This document shows, piece by piece, positions 1 through 7,175 of a stretch of DNA of 16,808 nt; positions within the stretch are counted from its first letter, which is position 1, and the number at the start of each line of letters is the position of its first letter. The translations under genes and the position numbers were made by a program. Source of the stretch: Actinomycetota bacterium (GTDB taxonomy: Bacteria > Actinomycetota > Acidimicrobiia > IMCC26256 > PALSA-610); contig SXJQ01000089.1 of the NCBI GenBank assembly GCA_005779345.1, positions 1 to 16,808 of the forward strand. Direction: 5' to 3'. The notes under the pieces are model-generated. The model had not been told where the DNA came from, made no database searches, and saw only the letters and a list, made by a program, of their open reading frames with translations.

Positions 1-2
1 CG

Positions 3-1349
3 CTGTTCGTGCCGCTCGACCATTTCGCTGCCGACGCCACCGCGGCCGGCGCGCCGACCGTCACGCTCGCGGTCCGTCGCCTCCCGGCGCGCGAACCCGA
101 CGATCGGATCGGCGCCATCCTGTTCAACCCGGGTGGTCCCGGTGCCCCCGCGCTCGATCTCCCCGACGCGCTCGCCGACCAACTTCCGTCGCGGCTGCGC
201 GACCGTTTCGACCTGATCGGGTGGGACCCTCGCGGCGTCGGCCGGAGCGCCGGTGTCGATTGCGAGACGGGCCTCGACGCGTTCGTCGCAGCGGATCGGT
301 CTCCCGACGACGCCGACGAGATCGATGCGCTGGTCGCGGCGTCGCGCGGACTCGCGGATTCGTGCGCGGCGAGCGACGACGCCGATCTCCTGCCGTACCT
401 CTCGACGAGTCAGACCGTCGAAGACATGGAGTGGATCCGCCGGGCACTCGGCGACGAGCAACTCGGCTACCTCGGGTTCTCGTACGGCACCTACATCGGT
501 GGTCGCTACGCGGAGACGCATCCGGATCGCGTGCGGTCGTTCGTGCTCGACGGTCCGGTCGATCCGTCGGTGTCGCCCGAGGAGGCGATCGAACAGCAGG
601 GGATCGGCTTCGACCGCGCGCTCCAGGCGTTCCTCGATGCATGTTCGGCCGACGACGGCTGCGCGTTCCATTCGGGCGGCGACACCGCGGGTGCGTTCGA
701 CAAGCTGATGCGGGCGATCGACGCCGAATCGCTGTACGCCGTCGCCGACGGGGCCGAGCGCGGGCTCGGTCCGGGTGAGGCCGACCTGGGGATCGCGGTC
801 GCGTTGTATTCGGGTGACGCCGCATACGAACTGCTGGCAGAAGCACTCGCCGAAGCCGCGACGGGCGATGGATCCGACTTGTTGCGCTTCGCGGATCTCT
901 ACACCGGCCGCGTCGGCGACGACCGTTACGACGGCTCGCTCGAAGCGTTCTTCGCGACCGCGTGCGTCGACACGCCGCAGCTGAGTTTCGACGCGATGGT
1001 CGCGACGGCCGACCGCGTTGCCGAGGTCGCTCCACGCCTCGGCGTCGCCGGGTTGTGGCTCGGCCTGCCGTGCACCTACTGGCCCGTCCCGGCCGACCCC
1101 GACGCGGCGCCCCACGCGCTCGTCGTGCCCCCGGCGACACCGATCCTGGTCACCGGCACGACCGGTGACCCCGCGACTCCCGTCGAGTGGGCGCGGTCGT
1201 TGGCCGACCAACTCGGCGTGCCGCTCCTGCTCAGCGACAGCGCGCAGCACTCGGCCCTGTTCTCGGGTGACGAGTGCATCGACGAGGCGATCTTCGAGTT
1301 CCTGTTCGACCCCTCCGTCGCGGTCGCGACCTGCGGCGACGAGCGCTGA
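3..1349 (+). CDS. Alpha/beta hydrolase, tripeptidyl aminopeptidase (TAP/SlpD, peptidase S33) family, 5' truncated by window
   Basis: The frame is open to the left edge, and the first visible residues (LFVPLDH) match the conserved VPLDy segment that follows the N-terminus in this family. The true start and any signal peptide therefore lie outside the window; the GTG at 9 is an internal Val. Numbered from that codon: oxyanion-loop motif NPGGPG near 40-45, GWDPRGVGRS near 71-80, nucleophile elbow GFSYG with Ser158, catalytic Asp387 in GTTGDPATP and His414 in SAQHS. The C-terminal stretch after about 340 matches the TAP-like C-terminal domain. Family members are usually secreted or lipid-anchored exopeptidases that release N-terminal tripeptides, but many homologues act on other amides or esters. 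Paired cysteines suggest an extracytoplasmic protein. It ends 60 bases before the dehydrogenase operon and looks functionally separate. The family is secure; the substrate is not known. Confidence 0.9.
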   Translation: MFVPLDHFAADATAAGAPTVTLAVRRLPAREPDDRIGAILFNPGGPGAPALDLPDALADQLPSRLRDRFDLIGWDPRGVGRSAGVDCETGLDAFVAADRSPDDADEIDALVAASRGLADSCAASDDADLLPYLSTSQTVEDMEWIRRALGDEQLGYLGFSYGTYIGGRYAETHPDRVRSFVLDGPVDPSVSPEEAIEQQGIGFDRALQAFLDACSADDGCAFHSGGDTAGAFDKLMRAIDAESLYAVADGAERGLGPGEADLGIAVALYSGDAAYELLAEALAEAATGDGSDLLRFADLYTGRVGDDRYDGSLEAFFATACVDTPQLSFDAMVATADRVAEVAPRLGVAGLWLGLPCTYWPVPADPDAAPHALVVPPATPILVTGTTGDPATPVEWARSLADQLGVPLLLSDSAQHSALFSGDECIDEAIFEFLFDPSVAVATCGDER

Positions 1350-1394
1350 GCGACGACGGCGATCCCGATGCGGACGCCGCCACGTCGGCCTCGG

Positions 1395-1400
1395 TAGCCT
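1395..1400 (+). promoter_or_regulatory. Candidate -10 box (TAGCCT) of the acyl-CoA dehydrogenase operon
   Basis: TAGCCT lies 9 bases before the ATG at 1410 in a 60-base gap. A start site 6-7 bases downstream would leave a leader of only 2-3 bases. No Shine-Dalgarno sequence is visible before 1410, which fits near-leaderless initiation. No convincing -35 box is seen. Confidence 0.35.
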
Positions 1401-1409
1401 CCCCGGCCC

Positions 1410-2546
1410 ATGGAGCTGCGCTACTCGGAGTCCGACGAGGCCTTCCGCGCCCGGCTCGCCGACTGGCTCGCGGCCGAACTGCCCAAGCTCCCGGCGCTGC
1501 CCGCCCGCGAGGATTGGTCGGCTCGGCGTCGGTACGACACCGACTGGCAGAAGCGACTGTTCGAGGGCGGTTACGCCGGGCTGAATTGGCCGAAGGCGTA
1601 CGGCGGTGCCGACGCGTCGCCCACCGAACAACTGATCTTCTTCGAGGAGACGACCAAGGCGAAGGCGCCCTACGTCGGCGTGAACTTCGTGGGGACGCTG
1701 CACGCCGGTCCGACGCTGGTCGAAGAGGGCAGCGACGAGCAGAAGGCCGCGCACCTGCCGAAGATCCTCGCCGGTGACGAGGTCTGGTGCCAAGGGTTCT
1801 CGGAGCCGAACGCGGGGAGCGATCTCGCGAGTTTGCGGACCCGTGCCGAGCGCGACGGCGACGACTCCGTGCTCAACGGACAGAAGATCTGGTGCAGCTT
1901 CGGCCACATCGCGGATGTCGGCGAGTTCCTCGTGCGTACCGATCCCGACGCGCCGAAGAACCGCGGCATCTCCTGGCTCGTCCTGCCGATGGACCTGCCG
2001 GGTATCGAGATCCGGCCGATCAAGACCGTCCTCGGCAGCTCGGAGTTCTGTGAGGTGTTCCTCACCGATGTGCGCGTCCCCGTCGCGAACCGGGTCGGCG
2101 CCGAGAACGACGGGTGGCGGGTCACCAACGTGACGCTGAAGTACGAGCGCGGCACCGCGTTCGTGTCGGAACTCATCGACTCGTTGCGGCTCTGCGAAGA
2201 CCTCGCACCGCTCGTGCACGATCCCGTCGCGCGTCGCGAACTCGGGCGCAGTCTCGCCGACTTCGAGGGGCTCTGGGCGCTGACCAAACGCAACGTGAGC
2301 CAGGCATCGCGTGGCGTCCCCGGCCGCGGCGCCATGATGATCAAGCTCGCGTACAGCGAGGCGCGGCAGCGGTTCGGCGAGCTGTGCCTCCGCGTGCTCG
2401 AACGCGACGCGCTCAGCATCGAAGGCAACGAGCTGGTCGAGGAGCGCCTGCGCACGCTCGCGCTGCCGATCGCGGCGGGTGCCAGCCAGATCCAGCGCAA
2501 CATCATCTCCGAGCGCGTACTCGGACTCCCGCGCGAACCGAGGTGA
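1410..2546 (+). CDS. Acyl-CoA dehydrogenase, catalytic-type subunit (FadE26/ChsE4-like)
   Basis: FAD-dependent alpha,beta-dehydrogenation of an acyl-CoA thioester, in the cytoplasm. The 378-residue protein has the whole ACAD layout: helical N-domain, beta-barrel domain with WCQGFSEPNAGSDLASL at about 126-142 (FAD/substrate loop), and a C-terminal helical domain ending in SQIQRNIISERVLGLPRE. The usual C-terminal catalytic Glu of short/medium-chain enzymes (YEG) is replaced by AAG. Glu246 in KYERGTAF instead lies where isovaleryl-CoA and long-chain dehydrogenases, and to my knowledge mycobacterial ChsE4, carry the base on helix G. It is followed after 4 bases by a shorter ACAD and then a CoA ligase, the order of Rv3504-Rv3506 (fadE26-fadE27-fadD17) in cholesterol side-chain catabolism. 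An alpha2beta2 complex with the next product is therefore inferred. The ATG at 1410 gives a normal ACAD N-terminus. The steroid substrate is an inference from order and family only. Confidence 0.9.
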   Translation: MELRYSESDEAFRARLADWLAAELPKLPALPAREDWSARRRYDTDWQKRLFEGGYAGLNWPKAYGGADASPTEQLIFFEETTKAKAPYVGVNFVGTLHAGPTLVEEGSDEQKAAHLPKILAGDEVWCQGFSEPNAGSDLASLRTRAERDGDDSVLNGQKIWCSFGHIADVGEFLVRTDPDAPKNRGISWLVLPMDLPGIEIRPIKTVLGSSEFCEVFLTDVRVPVANRVGAENDGWRVTNVTLKYERGTAFVSELIDSLRLCEDLAPLVHDPVARRELGRSLADFEGLWALTKRNVSQASRGVPGRGAMMIKLAYSEARQRFGELCLRVLERDALSIEGNELVEERLRTLALPIAAGASQIQRNIISERVLGLPREPR

Positions 2547-2550
2547 ACGC

Positions 2551-3459
2551 GTGTTCCTCGACCTGACCGACGATCAGCTCGCGCTCCGCGACGGCATCCG
2601 CGCGCTCCTCGACGGTCGCTTCGGACCCGACCGGATCCGTCATGGATTCGACCGGGCGATGTTCGCCGAACTCGCCGACGCCGGTGTGTTCTCGCTCATC
2701 GCCGACGGTTTCGCCTGGGCCGACGCGGTCGTCGTGTTCGAACAGCTCGGCGAGTTCTGCATCCCGGGTCCGCTCGTCGCCTCGTTCCTCGCAGCCGACG
2801 GGCGGATCACCGCGGCGATCGATGCGGGGGCGGCGCCGGTGATCGAGCACCTCGACCTGCTCGACCGACTCGTGGTGTTGGACGGCGCCGTGCGCGAGGT
2901 CGATCTCGCGCAACTCGACGCGACCCCGCTCGACTGGCCACTCGACCCGCTGACACCGGTCTGGCGCTCCGCCGCGGTGATCGAGACGGGCGCGCTCCCT
3001 GGTGCCGACGTCGACGCCTGGCAGCGACGCGGCGCGGTACTCACCGCGGCGTTCTGCCTCGGCATGTCGCAACGACTGGTCGACACCTCGGTGACCTACG
3101 CGGCCGAACGGCGGCAGTTCGACCGACCGATCGGCGGCTTTCAGGCGATCAAGCACTTGTTGGCCGACATGGCGGTGCGCAGTGAGGTTGCGCGCGCTGC
3201 GGTGTACTCCGCGGGCGCACACCTCGACGCCGACGAACTGCCGGGCCTGGCGCGCAGCGTGAGCGTCGCCAAGGCGCTCGCGGGCGAAGCCGCGATCAGG
3301 AACGGCAAGGACGCCACGCAGGTGCACGGGGGGATGGGCTTCACGTGGGAGGTCGACGTCCACCTCTACCTGAAGCGGGCATGGGTGCTCGACACGCAGT
3401 TCGGTTCGGCCGAGCACCACTATGACCTCGCGGCCGCCTCGCTAACGTCGGGCTCGTGA
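2551..3459 (+). CDS. Acyl-CoA dehydrogenase, short partner subunit (FadE27/ChsE5-like)
   Basis: A 302-residue ACAD-fold protein, clearly shorter than the usual 370-400. The GTG at 2551 is chosen because GAGGTGA stands a few bases upstream and VFLDLTDDQLALRDGIRALL is a normal ACAD N-terminus. The longer open frame from 2479 only overlaps the previous gene. The middle beta-domain is abbreviated and lacks the usual substrate/FAD loop (EPxAGSD-type). The C-terminal FAD contacts remain: RQFDRPIGGFQAIKH from Arg188, and QVHGGMGFTWE from Gln257. No Glu is seen at either of the two known catalytic positions. This is the pattern of the non-catalytic beta chain in heterotetrameric actinobacterial ACADs, which completes the FAD site of the alpha chain. 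It overlaps the ligase gene by four bases (GTGA), so the three are probably translated together. Confidence 0.88.
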   Translation: MFLDLTDDQLALRDGIRALLDGRFGPDRIRHGFDRAMFAELADAGVFSLIADGFAWADAVVVFEQLGEFCIPGPLVASFLAADGRITAAIDAGAAPVIEHLDLLDRLVVLDGAVREVDLAQLDATPLDWPLDPLTPVWRSAAVIETGALPGADVDAWQRRGAVLTAAFCLGMSQRLVDTSVTYAAERRQFDRPIGGFQAIKHLLADMAVRSEVARAAVYSAGAHLDADELPGLARSVSVAKALAGEAAIRNGKDATQVHGGMGFTWEVDVHLYLKRAWVLDTQFGSAEHHYDLAAASLTSGS

Positions 3460-5018
3460 CCGACACGCCGCTGCGCACCACGATCCTCGCGGCGCTGACC
3501 GCGCGTCTCGATGCCGACCCCGACGGCGACTATCTCGACTTCCACGACGACCGATGGACCGCCCGACGCGTCGACGACGTCTCGCGGCGTTACGCGCGGG
3601 GGCTCGCGGCGCTCGGTGTCGGGCGCGGCGACCGCGTGGCGAGCCTCATCGAGAACTCACCCGAACAGGTCGTGCTCTTCTTCGCGACCGTGCGACTCGG
3701 TGCCATCGCGGTGCCGATCAACACCGCGTACAAGGGCGAGTTCCTCCGTCACCAACTCGCCGACAGTGCGGCGACGGTCGTCGTCGTCGCCGACGACTGG
3801 GCCGAGCGGGTCGCCGAAGTGCGCGGCACCGACACGACGCCCGACCTCCGCCACACCCTGCTCGTCTCCGACCTGGCCGCGATCGACGGGCCGCCGGTCG
3901 ACGACGCCACGGTGCGTCCGAGCGACCTGGCGTGCCTCATCTATACCGCGGGCACGACCGGCCCGAGCAAGGGCTGCATGCTCTCGCACAACTACGTCGT
4001 CGCGATGTCGCAGCAGATCGCTCGTGCCTGGCAGCGGACGCCCGACGACGTCGTCTGGACACCGCTGCCGCTCTTCCATCTCAACGCGATCTCGATCTGC
4101 GTCGTGGGCACGCTCATCGTCGGCGGATCGGCCTCGATCGCCCGCAAGTTCTCGGTGAGCGGGTTCTGGCCCGAGGTGAAGCGCACGCGAGCGACGATGT
4201 TGTCGATGCTCGGGTCGTTGGCGATTCTCATCGCCAACGCGGACGACCATCCCGACATGCACGCGCATCGCTTGCGGGTCTGCGCGGCGGCGCCGATGCC
4301 GCCCGACACCGACCGGATCTGGCGTGAACGCTTCGGTTGCGCGACCTTCAGCGGCGGTTTCGGTCTCACCGAGGCGTCGCTGCTCGCCGCGCTTCCCCCC
4401 GGTGTCGAGAACAAGCCGGGCGCGGCGGGGATGCTCAACCAGGTCGAGTTCGAGGTGGCCCTGCTCGACGACGACGACCTGTCGGTGCCGACGGGCGCAC
4501 CGGGTGAGATCTGTGCGCGGCCGCGGGTCGCCGACGTGATGTTCGCCGGATACTGGAACCGGCCGGCCGACACGGTCGCCGCATGGCGCAACCTGTGGTT
4601 CCACACCGGCGACCTGGCGCGCCTCGACGACGACGGGTTCTTGTACTTCGTCGACCGCAAGAAGGACTCCATGCGGCGACGCGGCGAGAACATCTCGAGC
4701 TTCGAGATGGAAAAGGCACTGTTCGGGCACCCTGCCATCAAGGACTGTGCCGTGCACGCGGTTCCGAGCCCGATGGGTGAGGACGACGTCAAGGTCACCG
4801 CGATCCTCCAACCCGATGCCGCGCTCGACGAGGAGACGCTGTGCCGCTGGGTGGCCGAGCGCGTTCCGTACTTCGCGATCCCGCGCTACATCGAGTTCCG
4901 CGCCGACCTGCCACGCAACCCGGTCGGTCGGGTGCTCAAGTACCAGCTGCGCGACGAGGGCGTCACCCCTTCGACCTGGGACCGCGAGGCCGCCGGCGTC
5001 ACCTTCGAACGCCGCTGA
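3456..5018 (+). CDS. Acyl-CoA synthetase, AMP-forming (FadD17-like)
   Basis: Activates a carboxylic acid to its CoA thioester via an acyl-adenylate. The protein has 520 residues, normal for the ANL superfamily. Motifs in order: P-loop YTAGTTGPSKG (163-173), GFGLTEAS with Glu306 (A5), YWNRPADT, HTGDLARLDDDG with Asp386 (A7), VDRKKDSMRRRGENIS (hinge and A8), and C-terminal RNPVGRVLKYQLR (A10). In A10 the usual catalytic Lys of GK is Arg492, and a Lys (495) stands where Arg is usual. The GTG start overlaps the previous stop by four bases. Position after two ACAD genes repeats the mycobacterial fadE26-fadE27-fadD17 order, where the ligase activates steroid side-chain acids. A steroid or branched/cyclic acid is thus plausible here but not shown. 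The gene ends 10 bases before the left repeat of the DUF559 unit, whose hairpin may serve as its terminator. Confidence 0.92.
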   Translation: MTDTPLRTTILAALTARLDADPDGDYLDFHDDRWTARRVDDVSRRYARGLAALGVGRGDRVASLIENSPEQVVLFFATVRLGAIAVPINTAYKGEFLRHQLADSAATVVVVADDWAERVAEVRGTDTTPDLRHTLLVSDLAAIDGPPVDDATVRPSDLACLIYTAGTTGPSKGCMLSHNYVVAMSQQIARAWQRTPDDVVWTPLPLFHLNAISICVVGTLIVGGSASIARKFSVSGFWPEVKRTRATMLSMLGSLAILIANADDHPDMHAHRLRVCAAAPMPPDTDRIWRERFGCATFSGGFGLTEASLLAALPPGVENKPGAAGMLNQVEFEVALLDDDDLSVPTGAPGEICARPRVADVMFAGYWNRPADTVAAWRNLWFHTGDLARLDDDGFLYFVDRKKDSMRRRGENISSFEMEKALFGHPAIKDCAVHAVPSPMGEDDVKVTAILQPDAALDEETLCRWVAERVPYFAIPRYIEFRADLPRNPVGRVLKYQLRDEGVTPSTWDREAAGVTFERR

Positions 5019-5034
5019 CCAGCCCCCACCCACC

Positions 5035-5083
5035 CTTCGTTGAGCGGTCCGGCGTGTTCCACACGCCCGACCGCTCAACGAAG
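5035..5083. repeat. Long hairpin (23-bp arms) at left end of DUF559 unit; possible bidirectional terminator
   Basis: Arms 5035-5057 and 5061-5083 pair with one mismatch around a 3-base loop (TCC). The outer part reads CTTCGTTGAGCGGTC and its complement. It sits between the ends of two convergent genes: the ligase ends at 5018 (+), and the DUF559 gene ends at 5075 (-), inside the right arm. The stem could therefore end transcription from both sides, although no T-run follows on either strand. Confidence 0.9.
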
Positions 5084-6079
5084 CGGGGTGCCGTGGGTCG
5101 CGCTGCGCTCGGCGTAGGCAGTCGCGATGCGGGCGAGTGTCTCGGTGGGGTGCTTCACGACGTCGTCCCACGTCACGAACAGCAGTCGCCACCCGGCGGC
5201 CTCGAGTGTCGCCGTCCGACGTCGGTCCCGTTTCCACTGGATTCGACCCGAGTGCCACTCCCAGCCCTCGGCTTCGACACCGAGCCGCAGCGGTGCCCAG
5301 GCAACATCGATGCGGGCGATCGAGCCGTCGGAACGAAGCGTTTCGTGTTGGCGGGTCGGGCTGTCGCGACGCGCGGGCTCGCGGTCGCGGATGAGCCGCC
5401 AGAGCTTCACCTCGAGGGTGGATTCCGCCGGCGCCACACCCTCCTGGCGGGCGAGGAGGTCGCGAATCGCGCCGCAGCCCGCTCGTCCCTTGCCGCCGAG
5501 CGCGATGACGCGCTCGGCAAGGATCGCCGTGGAGACGAGGCCCATGCGGCGCGCGCTCTCGAACATGACCTCGAGGGTCTCATCGGTGACGAGCGGGGCG
5601 CAGTCGATGAGGGTGCGGGCGGCGGTCGTGCACGGGATCCCGTCGACCGTCATACGGTCGACGGGGTCGATGACGAGCGACCGGTGCATTCGGACCGTCG
5701 ACCAGGCGCGCTCGCCCGATGCGATGTCGACTCGTCGTCCGCGAGCGGATCGGCCGTACGGCACTGTGACGTCGAGTTCGGCCCGCCGCGACGCGCGTTC
5801 GAGACGCAGTTGATCGGCGCACGTGAGGTGGCTGAGCGCGGCGCCGGGCCCGGCCGCGAGCGTGGCGGCCGAACGAAGCTGCAGCAGGGTCGCGGCCGTG
5901 CCCGCGACCCGGAACACCTCGTGCGCCACCGGGATCCAGCGTCGGGTTCGCACGAGCCAGTCGACTTGTGCCCTCGGGATGCCGATCTGCAGGGCTTGAC
6001 CCCGGCGGATGACTCCGTGCTGGTCGGCCGCGAGCTGATGGGCGTTCGCGAGGCGATGGTCGCGTGGAGCGAGCTTCAC
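5075..6079 (-). CDS. AbiEi-type winged-helix domain + DUF559 endonuclease-like domain protein
   Basis: 334 residues. The N-terminus (about 5-55, LAADQHGVIRRGQALQIGI) matches the AbiEi antitoxin-type winged helix. The middle carries the usual VDGIPCTTAARTLIDCAPL strand-helix element (about 146-163). Residues from about 218 form a DUF559 domain of the Vsr/PD-(D/E)XK-like nuclease fold: ES-LE helix near 219-223, Asp258 in RIDVAW, Glu269/Glu271 in VEAEGWEWH, His276, Asp285 and Arg288 in KRDRRR, and the final strand WRLLFVTWDDV. These are the expected metal and catalytic positions, so it looks intact. Start GTG at 6079, preceded by GGGGAA at suitable distance. No AbiEii-type toxin lies next to it, so a type IV toxin-antitoxin role is not supported. 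The last codons and stop lie in the left palindrome. Such genes are common and multicopy in actinobacteria; their cellular role is not established. Confidence 0.85.
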   Translation of the reverse strand: MKLAPRDHRLANAHQLAADQHGVIRRGQALQIGIPRAQVDWLVRTRRWIPVAHEVFRVAGTAATLLQLRSAATLAAGPGAALSHLTCADQLRLERASRRAELDVTVPYGRSARGRRVDIASGERAWSTVRMHRSLVIDPVDRMTVDGIPCTTAARTLIDCAPLVTDETLEVMFESARRMGLVSTAILAERVIALGGKGRAGCGAIRDLLARQEGVAPAESTLEVKLWRLIRDREPARRDSPTRQHETLRSDGSIARIDVAWAPLRLGVEAEGWEWHSGRIQWKRDRRRTATLEAAGWRLLFVTWDDVVKHPTETLARIATAYAERSATHGTPLR

Positions 6080-6178
6080 GGTGATTCCCCGGGGGTCGGC
6101 GACGGAGCGACGAGGGTCGGTGCGCGCGAGGCACGGCCGTACCGAGGTCGGCGGAGGCCGACGGAGGGGAAGGCGACG

Positions 6179-6208
6179 ACGGTACGCGGCCGGCGACCGA
6201 TCGCCAAA
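6179..6208 (-). promoter_or_regulatory. Candidate promoter of the DUF559 gene
   Basis: On the minus strand TTTGGC (6208-6203) and TACCGT (6184-6179) are separated by 18 bases, about 100 bases before the GTG at 6079. It lies inside the right end of the palindrome-bounded unit, so the gene would carry its own promoter. This is a weak consensus match in GC-rich DNA. The rest of the 6080-6228 stretch shows no gene. Confidence 0.25.
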
Positions 6209-6228
6209 CGCGTCGGCTCGTTACGTTC

Positions 6229-6271
6229 CGTTGAGCGGAGTGGCGCGCATCACACGCTGCTCCGCTCAACG
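6229..6271. repeat. Hairpin at right end of DUF559 unit, sharing the left-end core sequence
   Basis: Perfect 12-base arms CGTTGAGCGGAG (6229-6240) and CTCCGCTCAACG (6260-6271) enclose 19 bases that can pair partly further. The core CGTTGAGCGG is identical to that of the left hairpin, and the outer arm is part of the 20-base inverted repeat ending at 6281. The inner segments of the two hairpins differ (GTCCGGCGTGT against AGCAGCGTGT on the outer strand), so only the core and outermost bases are conserved. Confidence 0.85.
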
Positions 6272-6314
6272 AAGGGTGGGTCAAGCGGGGGGAGGGGACG
6301 GCCGAAACAATGGC

Positions 6315-7175
6315 GTGCGGCAATGTCCCGGGTGCGCTTACCTGGTGCCGCCGGCCTGGGAGCGCTGCAAGCGCTGCGACACCGACCTCTCGGTCGCGCA
6401 GCCCCGCGAGCTCGTGACGGCCGGCGTCCAGGCGACGGTCGCGGCGACGACGCGTCCCTCGCTGCCCGGGCTCGTGACCCCGCCAGGCCCCGCGACCCCG
6501 CCGCCACCCCGGCCCGCTGCTTCGTTCGAGCCGGCGAGCCCCTACGACGTCCGTGAGTTCGAGCGCGTCCCGACGCGCGGCGAATCGTGGGACTCCGTCG
6601 AGGCCCCGGCGGTCAAGAAGCCGCTGCCGATCGTCGGTCTGATCGTGACGATCCTGATCCTCGGTTCGGGCTGGTTCGCGTTCCAGCACGCCACGGCTCG
6701 CGTGATCCCCGAAGGCCTCCAGGCGTACGTCCACGACGGTGACGGCGTCGACTACCAGCCGACCGACGGCGGGTTCCAGGTCCGGTTGCCGACGACACCG
6801 CAGGGGACCAACCAGTCGGTCACCATCAGCGGGATGGGATTCACGGTGGCGGTCGCCGCGAGCATCATCGACGAGCAGGCGGTCGCCGTCGCATGGTTCG
6901 ACATCCCGCCCCAGCTCATCTCGTCGGATGTGGACGCCACCCTCCAGCAGATCTCGGAGGGCTACGCGGCCACCGACGGTCGACGCATCGCGGAGCTCGA
7001 TTTCGTCCCGGTGTCGGGCTACCCCGGCGTCGACGTCGAACTCGTCGAGGAGGATCTGTCGGGGAAGGCGCGCGTCGTGCTCGTGGCGAACCGCGTCTAC
7101 GTGCTGCTCGCTGCCGGCACCGAGGGCGCCGCGGGATTCGAGACGCTCGTGGAGTCGTTCACCCTCACCGCCTGA
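6315..7175 (+). CDS. Zinc-ribbon membrane protein of unknown function
   Basis: 286 residues from GTG 6315. The first residues form a zinc ribbon, VRQCPGCAYLVPPAWERCKRC, with Cys4, Cys7, Cys18 and Cys21. A flexible Pro-rich linker follows (about 45-100), then one membrane segment (about 105-124, PIVGLIVTILILGSGWFAF), and a C-terminal domain of about 160 residues that would face outside if the ribbon is cytoplasmic. The frame is open upstream to 6081, but that part runs through the palindrome and is arginine/glycine-rich, so it is rejected as coding. Start choice rests on the ribbon; the purine-rich GGGAGGGG lies about 18 bases upstream, farther than usual. I do not recognise the C-terminal domain. 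It overlaps the convergent methyltransferase gene by 11 bases. Confidence 0.75.
   Translation: MRQCPGCAYLVPPAWERCKRCDTDLSVAQPRELVTAGVQATVAATTRPSLPGLVTPPGPATPPPPRPAASFEPASPYDVREFERVPTRGESWDSVEAPAVKKPLPIVGLIVTILILGSGWFAFQHATARVIPEGLQAYVHDGDGVDYQPTDGGFQVRLPTTPQGTNQSVTISGMGFTVAVAASIIDEQAVAVAWFDIPPQLISSDVDATLQQISEGYAATDGRRIAELDFVPVSGYPGVDVELVEEDLSGKARVVLVANRVYVLLAAGTEGAAGFETLVESFTLTA

Larger units (their letters stand above)
5028..6281. mobile_element. Palindrome-bounded unit carrying one AbiEi-DUF559 gene (putative mobile or inserted unit)
   Basis: A 1254-bp segment begins and ends with the same 20 bases in inverted orientation (ACCCACCCTTCGTTGAGCGG at 5028-5047; its reverse complement at 6262-6281). 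At each end these bases run into a hairpin whose inner arm repeats the core CGTTGAGCGG. The only gene inside is the minus-strand DUF559 gene, whose stop codon (5075-5077) is part of the left repeat. No transposase is present and no clear target-site duplication is seen; both flanks are G/C runs, which hides short duplications. The arrangement recalls genes carried between REP or hairpin termini, but I know of no named element with these ends. Alternatively the two hairpins are related regulatory or terminator palindromes rather than element ends. Confidence 0.4.

Noticed and set aside
3657..5258. 533-codon open frame on the minus strand across the CoA ligase gene
   Set aside because: Arginine/valine-rich antisense shadow of a clearly conserved gene; no recognisable motif.
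5075..6079. Type IV toxin-antitoxin (AbiE) locus
   Set aside because: Only the AbiEi-like DNA-binding domain is present, fused to DUF559; there is no AbiEii nucleotidyltransferase toxin next to it.
6081..6314. Upstream extension of the zinc-ribbon protein
   Set aside because: Runs through the right hairpin and the DUF559 promoter region, is Arg/Gly-rich, and precedes a natural N-terminal zinc ribbon at 6315.
4841..6556. 571-codon plus-strand open frame across the DUF559 gene and the palindromes
   Set aside because: Low-complexity Arg/Gly/Ala translation opposite a gene with good nuclease motifs; a GC-driven shadow.
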